A DNA stretch of 20,029 bases from Victivallales bacterium. GTDB lineage: Bacteria; Verrucomicrobiota; Lentisphaeria; Oligosphaerales; Lenti-02. The stretch is from NCBI GenBank assembly GCA_018648945.1, contig JABGQJ010000052.1, positions 1 to 20,029 of the forward strand, given 5' to 3'. Positions 1-7,287 of this stretch are shown here, piece after piece. The notes under the pieces were generated by a model that was given only the letters and a program-made list of their open reading frames with translations, did no database searches and was not told the DNA's origin. The number at the start of each line of letters is the position of its first letter. Position 1 is the stretch's first letter. Both the position numbers and the translations under genes were made by a program.

Positions 1-155
1 TGCCAGCCGCTCTCACCGGCGCACTGCGGACAGACGAAACCGTTCGGCCAGCGCAGCCATTCGAGGTAGTCGAGGCATTCGGCATCCGTTGGGAACCACG
101 ACCGCAGTTCACCTGCGGACCCGGGGTAGTGCGTGCCTGCGCGTGGGTACGTCAT
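1..155 (-). CDS. IS1595-family transposase, N-terminal fragment (runs off window start)
   Basis: On the minus strand, an ATG at 155-153 opens a frame with no stop to base 1, giving about 51 residues. It contains AECLDYLEWLRWPNGFVCPQC, then a few residues further GW. This is the start of the zinc-ribbon DNA-binding domain (Zn_Tnp_IS1595) that opens IS1595-family DDE transposases: an acidic/aromatic helix, the motif LRWP-G-F-CP-C, and a first CxxC pair. The second CxxC and the catalytic domain lie outside the window. No clear ribosome binding site is visible. The frame is inferred from family resemblance, since no ORF list entry covers this short piece. The gene is probably intact beyond the edge, but that cannot be judged here. 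Confidence 0.8.
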   Translation of the reverse strand, partial: MTYPRAGTHYPGSAGELRSWFPTDAECLDYLEWLRWPNGFVCPQCAGESGW

Positions 156-195
156 GCGGCCATCATACCGCAGCTCCGGTTAAATGGATAGCCCA
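1..195 (-). mobile_element. IS1595-family insertion sequence, left-end portion
   Basis: The transposase start at 155 is preceded, reading on the minus strand, by about 40 non-coding bases ending in GGGCTATCCATTTAACCGG (plus-strand 176-194). That position and sequence fit the terminal inverted repeat of an IS1595-type element, so the outer end is placed near base 194-195. The other end and the 8-bp target duplication expected for the family are outside the window, so the boundary is inferred from spacing and motif only. Confidence 0.5.
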
Positions 196-267
196 CAGTG
201 ACAGTAACGTAGCGCCAGGCTACCTGTCTTCCATCCCACGCCACCCTCCCCGCAGGCGATTTCCCAC

Positions 268-1875
268 ATGCCAGAACCACAGCCGGACCAACTCGACGCA
301 TGCCCAAGGACGGGAATCCGGTCGCCGGATGCGGCGTGCGTGCTGGTCCTGGTGGCGCTCTGGGTGCTCGTCCATGTCCTCCTCTTCCGGCACCTCGGTG
401 CCTGGGTGAACGATACCGGCAAGGAGTTCGGCGTGCCGCGCGATCTGCTCGCCGGTGCCCTGCTCTACCGGGACACCTTCTGGCCTTACGGTCCGCTTCC
501 CCCGTACCTTAACGCCGGCTTGCTGGCGGCCTTCGGCAGCCACACGGATATCCTGCTGATTACCGCTCGCGTGCTGGGTCTCGGCATCTGCCTGACCGTC
601 TACCGGACGACGCGCCGGTTCGCCGACCCGCTCTGGGCGCTGGCGGCGGCGGCGGCGGTGTTGTGTCTCTCCACCACCTCCAGTTGCTTTGCCGTCCCCT
701 ACTCCTTCGCCACCCTCTGGAGCTGTCTCCTGGGACTGATGGGCGCCGATTGCATGGTGGCCGCCTTGCTGGGCACGCACTCCCGACTGCGGTTGCTGGC
801 GGCCGGCACGTGCTGCGCGCTGATTCTGCTCTGCAAATTCACCGTGGCACTGGCCTTGGGGGTACCCGCCGCCTTGACGGCGCTGCTCCTACTGCGGCGG
901 CGGACCGCGGGCGCGGCAGGGCCAAAAACGGCGGCCCTGGGGGCATGTCTGCTCGGCCCCCCGCTGCTCGTAGCCTTCCCTGTGTACGCCCTTTTTGCCG
1001 CCCGGGTGCGGTGGGATTCCTTCGCTCTCCAGGTAATTGGCGGCTTCCACAGCTTCAATATCCGGCATGGATTGCTGTACCAGTACCTGTGGCGAACCAT
1101 GACCTTCGGGAATGGGGCAGGGCCACGGGATCTGGCGGGGGGGGCATTGGTCTGGGGCGTGCTGGCAGTTGCCGCGATTGGGCCCGTCTGCCTCGTGTTG
1201 GCGAAGCGACGGAACGGCCACTGGGGAGCGGCAGGCTGCTACATCCTCTTCGCCACGCTCAGTATGGGCCAGATGAACTGCACGTCCCATGTGCCCTATG
1301 TCTTCCCGGCGGCGCTGGTGGGCGCATTCTGGGGCATGGCGGCTCTCCAGACCGCGAGCTCGGGGCAGTGGGGGATCAGGGGACTGTTCTGCCTCCGCAT
1401 CGCCGTGTTGGCGGGAGCCGTGGCCGTCTTGGCCGCGCGATTGCCCCTCGTGCTCAGGAAACCAGTTCATGTCAAGACGGCATCGGCGTCGCTGCGCTTT
1501 GCCGAGAACCCCGGTCGCGCCCTGGCGCGCACGGTCGCCGTGGTCCAGCGGGAATCGGCCCCCGGCGACCCGATCGGGATCTTCACCGGTCACGACTTCC
1601 TCTACCAGATACTGGACCGCCCGAACCGACTGGGCTACTACTACACACTCTTCGAGCCGTTCCGCAGACCATGGGCGGAGGCGCGCTTCCTGCGTCGCTT
1701 CCGCGACGCGGAGTTCCGCTTGCTGGTGACCACCACCCGCGAGTCCTTCAGCTACGCCTACAGCGTGGAGATTCCAGAGACGACCAAGCGTATCTGCAGC
1801 CAGCTGTTTGCGGGCTACGACAAGATCACCGGCCCAGAATGCCTGCCCTATACGGTCTGGCGAAAACGGCCCTGA
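268..1875 (+). CDS. GT-C-type membrane glycosyltransferase (PMT/ArnT-like)
   Basis: Encodes a 535-residue hydrophobic protein. After a short polar N-terminus it has a first membrane segment (about residues 23-44) followed by an extracytoplasmic loop with WVNDTGKEFG and then LLYRDTFWPYGPLPPYLNA (about 46-83). This arrangement (acidic residue in the first loop, then 'G-LYRD...GPLPPY') is characteristic of GT-C glycosyltransferases such as the PMT_2/GT39 and GT83 families, which use polyprenyl-phosphate sugars outside the membrane. About ten further hydrophobic stretches follow, and a soluble C-terminal part of roughly 130 residues (from about 405). Donor and acceptor are unknown. The start at 268 has only a weak AGG upstream. 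The gene ends 15 bases from the convergent HAD gene and has no same-strand neighbour, so context gives no clue to its pathway. Confidence 0.7.
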   Translation: MPEPQPDQLDACPRTGIRSPDAACVLVLVALWVLVHVLLFRHLGAWVNDTGKEFGVPRDLLAGALLYRDTFWPYGPLPPYLNAGLLAAFGSHTDILLITARVLGLGICLTVYRTTRRFADPLWALAAAAAVLCLSTTSSCFAVPYSFATLWSCLLGLMGADCMVAALLGTHSRLRLLAAGTCCALILLCKFTVALALGVPAALTALLLLRRRTAGAAGPKTAALGACLLGPPLLVAFPVYALFAARVRWDSFALQVIGGFHSFNIRHGLLYQYLWRTMTFGNGAGPRDLAGGALVWGVLAVAAIGPVCLVLAKRRNGHWGAAGCYILFATLSMGQMNCTSHVPYVFPAALVGAFWGMAALQTASSGQWGIRGLFCLRIAVLAGAVAVLAARLPLVLRKPVHVKTASASLRFAENPGRALARTVAVVQRESAPGDPIGIFTGHDFLYQILDRPNRLGYYYTLFEPFRRPWAEARFLRRFRDAEFRLLVTTTRESFSYAYSVEIPETTKRICSQLFAGYDKITGPECLPYTVWRKRP

Positions 1876-1890
1876 TTCCGCGCCCCGGGG

Positions 1891-2706
1891 TCAGCGCAGA
1901 ACGTGCTCGCGAATGGCGTGGGCCAAGCCATCGTGGTCGTTGTCGGGGACCAGGACGGTCGCCGCTTCGCGCGCGGCAGAGCCGGCATTGCCCATGGCGA
2001 TGCCCAACCCGACCGTGCCCAGCATCTCCGCGTCGTTGTCGCCATCGCCCACCGCTGCCACCCGGTCCAGGGAAACGCCAAGCCATTGGGCCAGGCGGAT
2101 CACGGCGTGGCGCTTCGTGGCCAGCGGGTGGCAGAAGTTCAGAATGCCCCCCTCGGACACCTCGGACTGGAAGCCAACGCCAGCCGGAGCCGCCGCGATC
2201 AGCCGCTCGCGCAGAGGGGCGAACTCAGCCCCCCGAGTCAGCGAGAGAAAAAGGAGCTTCTCGATAGCCAACGACGGGTCCAGCAATTCGCCGCGCGGCA
2301 CAATGGCGACCGGTTCGTTGTTCCGCTCCAGCAACCAATGCTCCGCGGCCTTCGCCGCCGCCAGGACGCGTTTCCCGGCGAAGAGAACAGTGGGCAGATC
2401 CGCCCCCCTCCCCTGCTCTTCCAGCCAGGCCACCGTCTCGCTGTCAAGGCACTGGCTGTGCAGGCGTTCCCCCGAGACGGGATCGACAATGTCCGCCCCG
2501 TTGTTGCCGATCTGCGGGTTCTGGAGGCCAAGCTCGGTAACCCAGTCGGCAATCGCCTCGAACATGCGCCCCGTGGCGAAAGACACGGCCACGCCAGCCG
2601 CCAATGCCTCCCGCACCGCTGCCAACACGTTGTCGGAGGGAAGCTTGCGGGAGGTCAGGAAGGTGCCGTCCACATCGAGGACCAGCAGGTCGAACCGACG
2701 GTTCAT
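1891..2706 (-). CDS. Cof-type HAD-superfamily phosphatase
   Basis: A 271-residue cytoplasmic HAD hydrolase. Motif I is LVLDVDGTFL with nucleophile D11 and acid/base D13. The Ser/Thr motif lies in SFATGRM (about 42-48), the conserved Lys is near 198 (ATKRHAV), and motif IV is VGDGDNDAEM (219-228). The insert between motifs II and III fits a C2B cap, as in the Cof/YbjI/YidA group, which dephosphorylates sugar phosphates or related small phosphoesters. The substrate cannot be read from sequence. The ATG overlaps the TGA of the upstream FAH-family gene (ATGA, 2703-2706) and there is no Shine-Dalgarno, so translation is probably coupled. As last gene of the UroD-like/FAH operon it may act on a phosphorylated intermediate of that pathway (inference). 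Confidence 0.88.
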   Translation of the reverse strand: MNRRFDLLVLDVDGTFLTSRKLPSDNVLAAVREALAAGVAVSFATGRMFEAIADWVTELGLQNPQIGNNGADIVDPVSGERLHSQCLDSETVAWLEEQGRGADLPTVLFAGKRVLAAAKAAEHWLLERNNEPVAIVPRGELLDPSLAIEKLLFLSLTRGAEFAPLRERLIAAAPAGVGFQSEVSEGGILNFCHPLATKRHAVIRLAQWLGVSLDRVAAVGDGDNDAEMLGTVGLGIAMGNAGSAAREAATVLVPDNDHDGLAHAIREHVLR

Positions 2707-3491
2707 TCGGCAACGACCGGATTGGTCAGCGTCCCAACGCCGTCAATCTCGATCTCGATGATGTCCCCGGCCTGCAGGTAGACGGCGGGATCGCGGGCAT
2801 CGCCCACCCCGTCCGGCGTGCCGGTCAGAATCACCGTCCCGGGCAGGAGAGTCATGGCGTCGCTGATATAGCTGATCAGTTTCCGAACGTCGAAAATCAG
2901 TCGTCCGGTGTTGGAGTCCTGCATGGTCTCGCCATTCAAGCGCGAGCGAATGCCCAGGGTCTGGGGGTCGGCAATCTCGGTCTCGATCCAAGGCCCCAAC
3001 GGGCAGAACGTGTCGAAGCTCTTGCCCCGTGCCCACTGGCGGTCGAGGGTCTTCTGGCAGAGCCGTTGGGACACGTCGTTGGCACAGGTATAGCCGAACA
3101 CATAGTCCAGCGCATCCTCTTCCGAGACATGGCGTGCTCTCTTGCCGATCACCACGGCCAGCTCGGCCTCGTAGTCCACATGGTCCGGGGCGATGCGTGG
3201 CAACTGGATCGCATCGCCGGGACCGATCACCGAGCTTGTGGCCTTCAGGAAGATCAGGGGGCGCTCGGGAGGCGTCACGTTGCTCTCCTGGATGTGCCCC
3301 ATGTAGTTCGTGCCAATGGCAATCACGTTCGGCGGGAAGGCAGGCGGCAGCAGCTTCACCTTCTCCAGAGCCACCTTTCCTTCGCCCTTGACGATCCCGT
3401 TGTACGGCATCGCATCCAGAACCGTGACCGTGCCTCCCTCGATGACGCCGTAGTGAGTCGCGTCCTGGTATTGGAACCGACAGATCTTCAT
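2703..3491 (-). CDS. Fumarylacetoacetate hydrolase-family protein
   Basis: A 262-residue protein with the FAH fold: a small N-terminal domain (about 1-55) and a catalytic domain beginning at VIAIGTNYMGH. Metal ligands are visible as E108 and E110 in VDYEAELAVVIG and D139 in CANDVSQR. The substrate-loop segment QWARGKSFDTFCPLGPW (152-168) and TGTPDGVG near the C-terminus are also present. Known relatives cleave or decarboxylate 2-oxo acids (acylpyruvase, 2-hydroxyhepta-2,4-diene-1,7-dioate isomerase, 2-keto-3-deoxy-L-fuconate hydrolase). With a UroD-like gene 25 bases upstream and a HAD phosphatase overlapping downstream, a sugar-acid or aromatic catabolic role is possible, but the exact reaction is not determined. 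An AAGGG about 10 bases upstream supports the ATG at 3491. Confidence 0.9.
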   Translation of the reverse strand: MKICRFQYQDATHYGVIEGGTVTVLDAMPYNGIVKGEGKVALEKVKLLPPAFPPNVIAIGTNYMGHIQESNVTPPERPLIFLKATSSVIGPGDAIQLPRIAPDHVDYEAELAVVIGKRARHVSEEDALDYVFGYTCANDVSQRLCQKTLDRQWARGKSFDTFCPLGPWIETEIADPQTLGIRSRLNGETMQDSNTGRLIFDVRKLISYISDAMTLLPGTVILTGTPDGVGDARDPAVYLQAGDIIEIEIDGVGTLTNPVVAE

Positions 3492-3516
3492 ATATCCATA
3501 TCCCTTTGGCCCTGTA

Positions 3517-4653
3517 TCACAGCCAACCCGTCACCTGGGCGAGGAGTCGCATCGTTTCCACATAGTTCGCCCACGAGACATCAGATGGCACACCGTGGTC
3601 ACAGCTGGGAATATAGCCTCCATCCGCCACGACCGGGGCAATTCGGTCGATTTCGGCCTTGAGCACGTCCCCGCCCTTGGCCATGGCCCGCTTGTCGACG
3701 CCGCCTCGATACGCCATATCGTGACCGAACTCTTTGCGGAACGCCACCAGGTCGTTGCCGGCCGCGACCTCGATGGGGTCGCAGACATCGATACCGCACT
3801 CGATCCAGATCGGGATCAACTCGCCAACGAAGCCGTCCGAGTCCATCGCGTAGATCGGCACCCCCGCCTTGCGGATCGTGTCGTGCCACAGGCGATAGCA
3901 TGGGGTCAGGAACTCCCGCGTCATCGCCGGGGAGATCATGGAGAAGCCCTTGAAGGCCATGTCCTCGGACAGATGCACCTCGTCCGGCACCACGCAGGCC
4001 AGAGCCCGCTCCAGCAACCGATTCACGTACTGCCCCCAGAACTCCGCCATCTCCCGCACAAACTCGGGATCGTCGAGGAACAGCATGCACAGCCCCTCGA
4101 AGCCACACCACTCCCGCAACTGCCAGAACGGTCCGTGGAAGCTCCAGGACAGATAATGCTCCCGATTCGCCAGCAGAGGTCCCCGGACCGCGGCATCCTC
4201 CGGCAAACGGCCGGGATCGTCCGGGTCGTAGCGCCGCTTCATCGGCTCCCAATCGGCCCGTGACTCCACCGGACAGCGAATCCAGCGGCGAGTGACGAAG
4301 TCGATGGCACTACGCAGGTAGGCGGGGCTGAATTCCAGGCCAATCTCGCAGATGTTCCCCTTCCAGTCCTGGACCACCTGGGAATCCTCCCGGATCTCCA
4401 GCACCTTCGATTCGAACTGGGGCCGCATCATGTGATCCACCGGGAAGCCGGCGCCGCCCTTGGGCCAAGGCAGGCCCCCCCCAGCCAGTCGATAGGCGTA
4501 CTCGTAGTAGCCGCCCGGAGGCAGCCCGGTCTTGGGCATTCCCTCGGCATGCCACCGAGCCCGCGTGGACTCGCGCCCGCCTCCAACCAGGAGGGGAACG
4601 CGGTCCGGACTGCCGTACTGGAACGTTGCAAGCGTGCGTTGACGGGGGTTCAT
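3517..4653 (-). CDS. Uroporphyrinogen decarboxylase-like protein (URO-D superfamily)
   Basis: About 378 residues, beginning MNPRQRTLATFQYGSPDRVP, the usual opening of URO-D-superfamily proteins. It also has SEDMAFKG, YAMDSDGFV, YRGGVDKRAMAKG and, near the C-terminus, GGYIPSCDHGVPSDVSW, all typical of the barrel's later strands. These proteins are abundant in Lentisphaerota, Planctomycetota and Armatimonadota genomes and are generally not haem enzymes: some are methyltransferases of the MtaA/CmuA type, most have no known reaction. A longer reading frame starts at 4674, but AGGAG (complement 4661-4665) lies inside it and is spaced seven bases from the ATG at 4653 (four from another at 4656), so the shorter start is preferred. 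It is the first gene of a three-gene operon. Confidence 0.85.
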   Translation of the reverse strand: MNPRQRTLATFQYGSPDRVPLLVGGGRESTRARWHAEGMPKTGLPPGGYYEYAYRLAGGGLPWPKGGAGFPVDHMMRPQFESKVLEIREDSQVVQDWKGNICEIGLEFSPAYLRSAIDFVTRRWIRCPVESRADWEPMKRRYDPDDPGRLPEDAAVRGPLLANREHYLSWSFHGPFWQLREWCGFEGLCMLFLDDPEFVREMAEFWGQYVNRLLERALACVVPDEVHLSEDMAFKGFSMISPAMTREFLTPCYRLWHDTIRKAGVPIYAMDSDGFVGELIPIWIECGIDVCDPIEVAAGNDLVAFRKEFGHDMAYRGGVDKRAMAKGGDVLKAEIDRIAPVVADGGYIPSCDHGVPSDVSWANYVETMRLLAQVTGWL

Positions 4654-4660
4654 CATCGTT

Positions 4661-4665
4661 CTCCT
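4661..4665 (-). promoter_or_regulatory. Ribosome binding site that fixes the UroD-like start
   Basis: Reading the minus strand, AGGAG is followed by AACG and then two adjacent ATG codons (4656 and 4653). Because this site lies downstream of the ATG at 4674, it argues that the seven N-terminal residues of the longest frame are not translated. Confidence 0.65.
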
Positions 4666-4827
4666 ACGCTTCATCGGTCGAGGCAGAGACTACACGCTGT
4701 CAAGATAGACGCTGCATCTCAGCCCGCAATGCCCCGGCGCACAACCCGATGCGCGCAAGCGAGCAACCTGCCAAGATCGGGCCCGGACACGAAGCGCGAG
4801 GCAGGCGAGAGACTGCTCCCAGACACA

Positions 4828-4866
4828 GCAACGGCGCGCGCTCCCTTGGGGAACGCGCGCCGTTGC
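4828..4866 (-). terminator. Perfect 13-bp hairpin after the sugar isomerase gene
   Basis: Left arm GCAACGGCGCGCG (4828-4840) and right arm CGCGCGCCGTTGC (4854-4866) are exact reverse complements around a 13-base loop. The hairpin begins 22 bases past the stop codon of the minus-strand isomerase gene. On that strand it is followed by TGTGTCTGGG, only mildly U-rich, so it is a probable rather than classic intrinsic terminator. It would separate the isomerase transcript from the UroD-like operon. Confidence 0.7.
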
Positions 4867-4888
4867 GAGCAAGGACTGGAGCAAGCGC

Positions 4889-5653
4889 CTACAGCTCGAA
4901 GCCACCGCGGATGTTCTCCACGCTGCGCTTCAGGCTGTCAAAGGGATCGAGATCACCGGAGTCACGCTCGACCAGAACCCACTCGGCGCCGGCATTGCGG
5001 ACGGACGTGCAGATGCGAGGCCAGTTCAGATTGCCATCACCGATCTCGGTCATCTTGTGTTCCCGCTTGGCGGTGATGGTGAGATCCTTGAAATGAACGC
5101 AGGGGATGCGCCCCGCAACCTTGTCGATGTAGGCGGCGGGATCGCTGCCACCGTGGGCGATCCAGTAGGTATCGATCTCCATCCAGACGGAGGGATCGAG
5201 CTTCTCGATGAGCAGGTCGATGGGACGGATGCCACCGGCGGGGGCCAACTCATGGCTGTGGTTGTGGTAGCCGATGGAGACGCTGCTGCCCGCGAACTTG
5301 GCGGCGACCGCATTGAAATCAGCGACGAACGTTTCCCACAGGGGAAGGCTCCAGTCCTCGGCCTTGGGGAAGAAGCCGCCAATGGCCGTGTAGGAGCAGG
5401 CAAGCGTCTCGTGCTCCTCGATCACCGCCTCGGTCTCGTCGCGCATCCGGTTCAGGGGGGCGTGGGTGGCAGCGCAGGCGAGGCCTTCACCGTCGAGAAT
5501 CCGCTTCAGTTCGGCAGGAGCGATGTCGCCCATCCCCGAAGCTTGAATGCCGTCGTAGCCCATGGCCTTGACCTTGGCACAACTCTTGGCGATGTCCGCG
5601 GGAGTCTTGCAGAACTCCCGCGCCGTGTACATTTGAGCGCCGATCTTGATCAT
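4889..5653 (-). CDS. Sugar phosphate isomerase/epimerase-like TIM barrel (AP endonuclease 2 family)
   Basis: A 254-residue protein of the xylose isomerase-like (AP_endonuc_2) fold. It begins MIKIGAQMYTAREF and has the strand-end residues expected to bind a divalent metal: E135 in YHNHSHEL, D161 in MEIDTYWI, H187 in CVHFKD and E203 in TEIGDGNLNW. The YHNHxHE, HFKD and GxGxxNW motifs are shared with IolE/IolI-type dehydratases and isomerases and ketose 3-epimerases. These act on inositol derivatives or free or phosphorylated sugars; the substrate here is unknown. No signal peptide is seen, so it is cytoplasmic. GGAG seven bases upstream supports the ATG at 5653. It lies upstream of and on the same strand as the UroD-like operon, but the hairpin at 4828-4866 suggests separate transcription. 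Confidence 0.88.
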   Translation of the reverse strand: MIKIGAQMYTAREFCKTPADIAKSCAKVKAMGYDGIQASGMGDIAPAELKRILDGEGLACAATHAPLNRMRDETEAVIEEHETLACSYTAIGGFFPKAEDWSLPLWETFVADFNAVAAKFAGSSVSIGYHNHSHELAPAGGIRPIDLLIEKLDPSVWMEIDTYWIAHGGSDPAAYIDKVAGRIPCVHFKDLTITAKREHKMTEIGDGNLNWPRICTSVRNAGAEWVLVERDSGDLDPFDSLKRSVENIRGGFEL

Positions 5654-5746
5654 CCGGGGTCTCCGTGTCTATGGCACCAGTGGGGAAGGCGTCGAGGCGG
5701 TCTTCCCGCAATTGACTCGGTACCATATCCCCGGCGGTGCGGCTTT

Positions 5747-6922
5747 CTATCCTCGGGTGGGAAGCGCGTTCAGCAGCGGCTCGAGAGCGCCACTCAGCAA
5801 TTCGGCCCGCCAGCCGGTGCGCAAGGCATGCCCATCGTCCTCGCTGCGGAGATGGTCGAAGATCAAGCTGTTCACGCCCTTCCGGGAGGTCACGATCGCC
5901 GGGTCGATCCCGCGAGCCGAGGCCGCTCCCCGCACGGCGTTGAGGATGGCATCCGCATGCTCCTTCAGCACCTTCTGCGGGAGCGAAGAACTACGGAGAC
6001 GAGGCCACTCCGCCTGGGGTACGGCGCGGCCCTCGTCGATTGCCGCCGCCACCTCGTCCGGGCATTCCTGGGCCGTCCGCCGGGCCACGCACTCCATCTC
6101 GGCCACGGCCTTGCCGGTACGCGGCTGCCGTTTGGCGAGCCTCATGCACGCTTCCTCGGAAAGTACGCGGCGGCGCGGCAGATCCATGCGCCGAGCAGCC
6201 AGTTCCCGCCAGGCCACCAGTTTCTGGAGAACGGCAAGCTGGGCTGGTGCCAGACGCCCCATGCCCTTGATGGTGCGGAACATCTCGTTGGGATCGCTCT
6301 GGGCCACCTGTTCCGGACGGCTGCAGCGGAGCATCTCCTCCCGCATCCAAGGCTCGTTCCCGCATTCATGCGCCTTGCCGATCAGGGCCTCGCGCAGCTC
6401 GGGCATGAAGCGCACATCGTCCAGGGCGTAGGCCAACTGATGGGGCGTGAGGGGACGCCGACACCAATCCGTCCGGGTCTGCGTCTTGGGAAGATCCACG
6501 CCAAAGAACTCGCTGATCAGCCGCGCCAGGGAAAGCGTCCCCGCCAACCCGCCAAAACCGGCGGCCAACCGCGTATCGAAGACGTTGCTGGCCTGCACGC
6601 CGCTCGCCCGCAGGAGAATCGGCAGGTCCATTTCCGGGTCATGAAAGATCTTGACGACCGCCTCGTCCGCCAGCAACCGGCCCAAGGGGGCCAGATCGGG
6701 CAAAGTCACGGTATCCACCAACCAGACATCCTCGCGCGACACACCGATCTGGATCAGGCCAAGCCTGGGGTAGAAAGTCCGGGTCCAGACAAACTCGGTA
6801 TCCACTGCCACGGCAGGGCAAGCCAGACACTGCTCAACCACCTTGGCAAGGGATGCCGCATCTTGCACAAGTGCTTCGCAGTGGACGGGATCGGGTTGGG
6901 AGTTCGGAGAACGGTGCGTCAT
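5747..6922 (-). CDS. rnd: Ribonuclease D
   Basis: About 391 residues. The N-terminal half is a DEDDy 3'-5' exonuclease: Exo I is AVDTEFVWTRTFYPRLGLIQIG split as D41 and E43, Exo II is HDPEMDLPIL with D99, and Exo III is YALDDV with Y165 and D169. Helical HRDC-type sequence follows from about residue 220 (for example KLVAWRELAARRMDLPRR), as in E. coli RNase D, which has a similar total length (375). RNase D trims 3' ends of tRNA and other small RNAs. The frame is open further upstream (to 6979), but GAAGG lies five bases before the ATG at 6922 and two before that at 6925, so the longer start is unlikely. The gene is divergent from rpsP and ends 93 bases before the isomerase start. Confidence 0.9.
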   Translation of the reverse strand: MTHRSPNSQPDPVHCEALVQDAASLAKVVEQCLACPAVAVDTEFVWTRTFYPRLGLIQIGVSREDVWLVDTVTLPDLAPLGRLLADEAVVKIFHDPEMDLPILLRASGVQASNVFDTRLAAGFGGLAGTLSLARLISEFFGVDLPKTQTRTDWCRRPLTPHQLAYALDDVRFMPELREALIGKAHECGNEPWMREEMLRCSRPEQVAQSDPNEMFRTIKGMGRLAPAQLAVLQKLVAWRELAARRMDLPRRRVLSEEACMRLAKRQPRTGKAVAEMECVARRTAQECPDEVAAAIDEGRAVPQAEWPRLRSSSLPQKVLKEHADAILNAVRGAASARGIDPAIVTSRKGVNSLIFDHLRSEDDGHALRTGWRAELLSGALEPLLNALPTRG

Positions 6923-7067
6923 CATAGCCTTCGGGATAAATGGGGCGGCGCGCGCGGCCGACCGACCGAAGAAGCGCACCGCAAAGCACCCAAACTATCC
7001 TGCCAACGTCCGTCCGGCAACCCGTGCCCCGCGACCCCTCCATATTCGCTTTCTTAACACAAACGAC

Positions 7068-7095
7068 TTGAGCGGGTTCCGCCGGATGGTATATT
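7068..7095 (+). promoter_or_regulatory. Candidate sigma70-type promoter of the rpsP operon
   Basis: TTGAGC (7068-7073), a 16-base spacer and TATATT (7090-7095) match the -35 box at four of six and the -10 box at five of six positions. Transcription would start near 7102 and give a leader of about 185 bases. A second AT-rich stretch at 7151-7189, with TTGTCT and TATAGC/TATAGA elements at poor spacing, could hold an alternative promoter. Confidence 0.45.
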
Positions 7096-7198
7096 GCGTT
7101 TCTGCTTTCGGGCGAGCAAATCGGCATCTCTCCCCACCGGGAATAGTGCATTGTCTTTGCCCACACGCAGTTATAGCAATACGTATAGAGTGACCCCC

Positions 7199-7254
7199 GG
7201 ACCCCGAACTAGCGAAAGCCCCATCGGCGAAGGCATGCGACCAGATCGGGGTCC
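7199..7254 (+). promoter_or_regulatory. Structured leader upstream of rpsP (9-bp stem)
   Basis: GGACCCCGA (7199-7207) and TCGGGGTCC (7246-7254) are exact reverse complements enclosing 38 bases, ending 33 bases before the rpsP start. The interior has a GCGAAAGC (GNRA-like loop) and a CCCC run at 7219-7222 that could compete with the left arm for the GGGG of the right arm, so two exclusive folds are possible. There is no U-tract after it, so a terminator is unlikely. A translational control element for the ribosomal operon is an inference. Confidence 0.4.
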
Positions 7255-7287
7255 AAACATTCGCCGTTGGCCTAAGGAAAGCAAGGT

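Larger units (their letters stand above)
4654..4888. other. Intergenic region upstream of the UroD-like operon
   Basis: This 235-base gap holds no credible gene. It carries the hairpin at 4828-4866, listed separately, and presumably the promoter of the minus-strand UroD-like operon. The best sigma70-like pair I can find on the minus strand is TTGCGG (complement 4724-4729), a 16-base spacer and TATCTT (complement 4702-4707), which is weak. No operator-like palindrome is obvious. Confidence 0.4.
6923..7287. other. Intergenic region between divergent rnd and rpsP
   Basis: This 365-base gap has no credible gene and is noticeably more AT-rich in its middle (about 7040-7200) than the flanking genes. 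It must hold the rnd promoter (minus) and the promoter and leader of the rpsP operon (plus), listed separately. No clear rnd promoter was found. Confidence 0.6.

Noticed and set aside
111..127. Small CCGCAG/CTGCGG inverted repeat
   Set aside because: Only six base pairs and inside the transposase coding region; expected by chance in GC-rich DNA.
640..662. GCG repeat run in the glycosyltransferase gene
   Set aside because: It encodes a short Ala run in a membrane segment; too short and in frame to be a meaningful repeat element.
663..2267. A 534-codon plus-strand frame overlapping the membrane glycosyltransferase
   Set aside because: Out of frame with the GT-C gene, Arg/Gly/Pro-rich, spans two convergent genes, no domain.
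4698..4703. Perfect TTGACA on the minus strand upstream of the UroD-like gene
   Set aside because: At 16-18 bases downstream the sequence is CGACCG-like with no -10 resemblance, so it is not convincing as a promoter.
5057..7057. A 666-codon open frame on the plus strand over the isomerase and RNase D genes
   Set aside because: Antisense to two well-supported genes; low-complexity composition and no motif.
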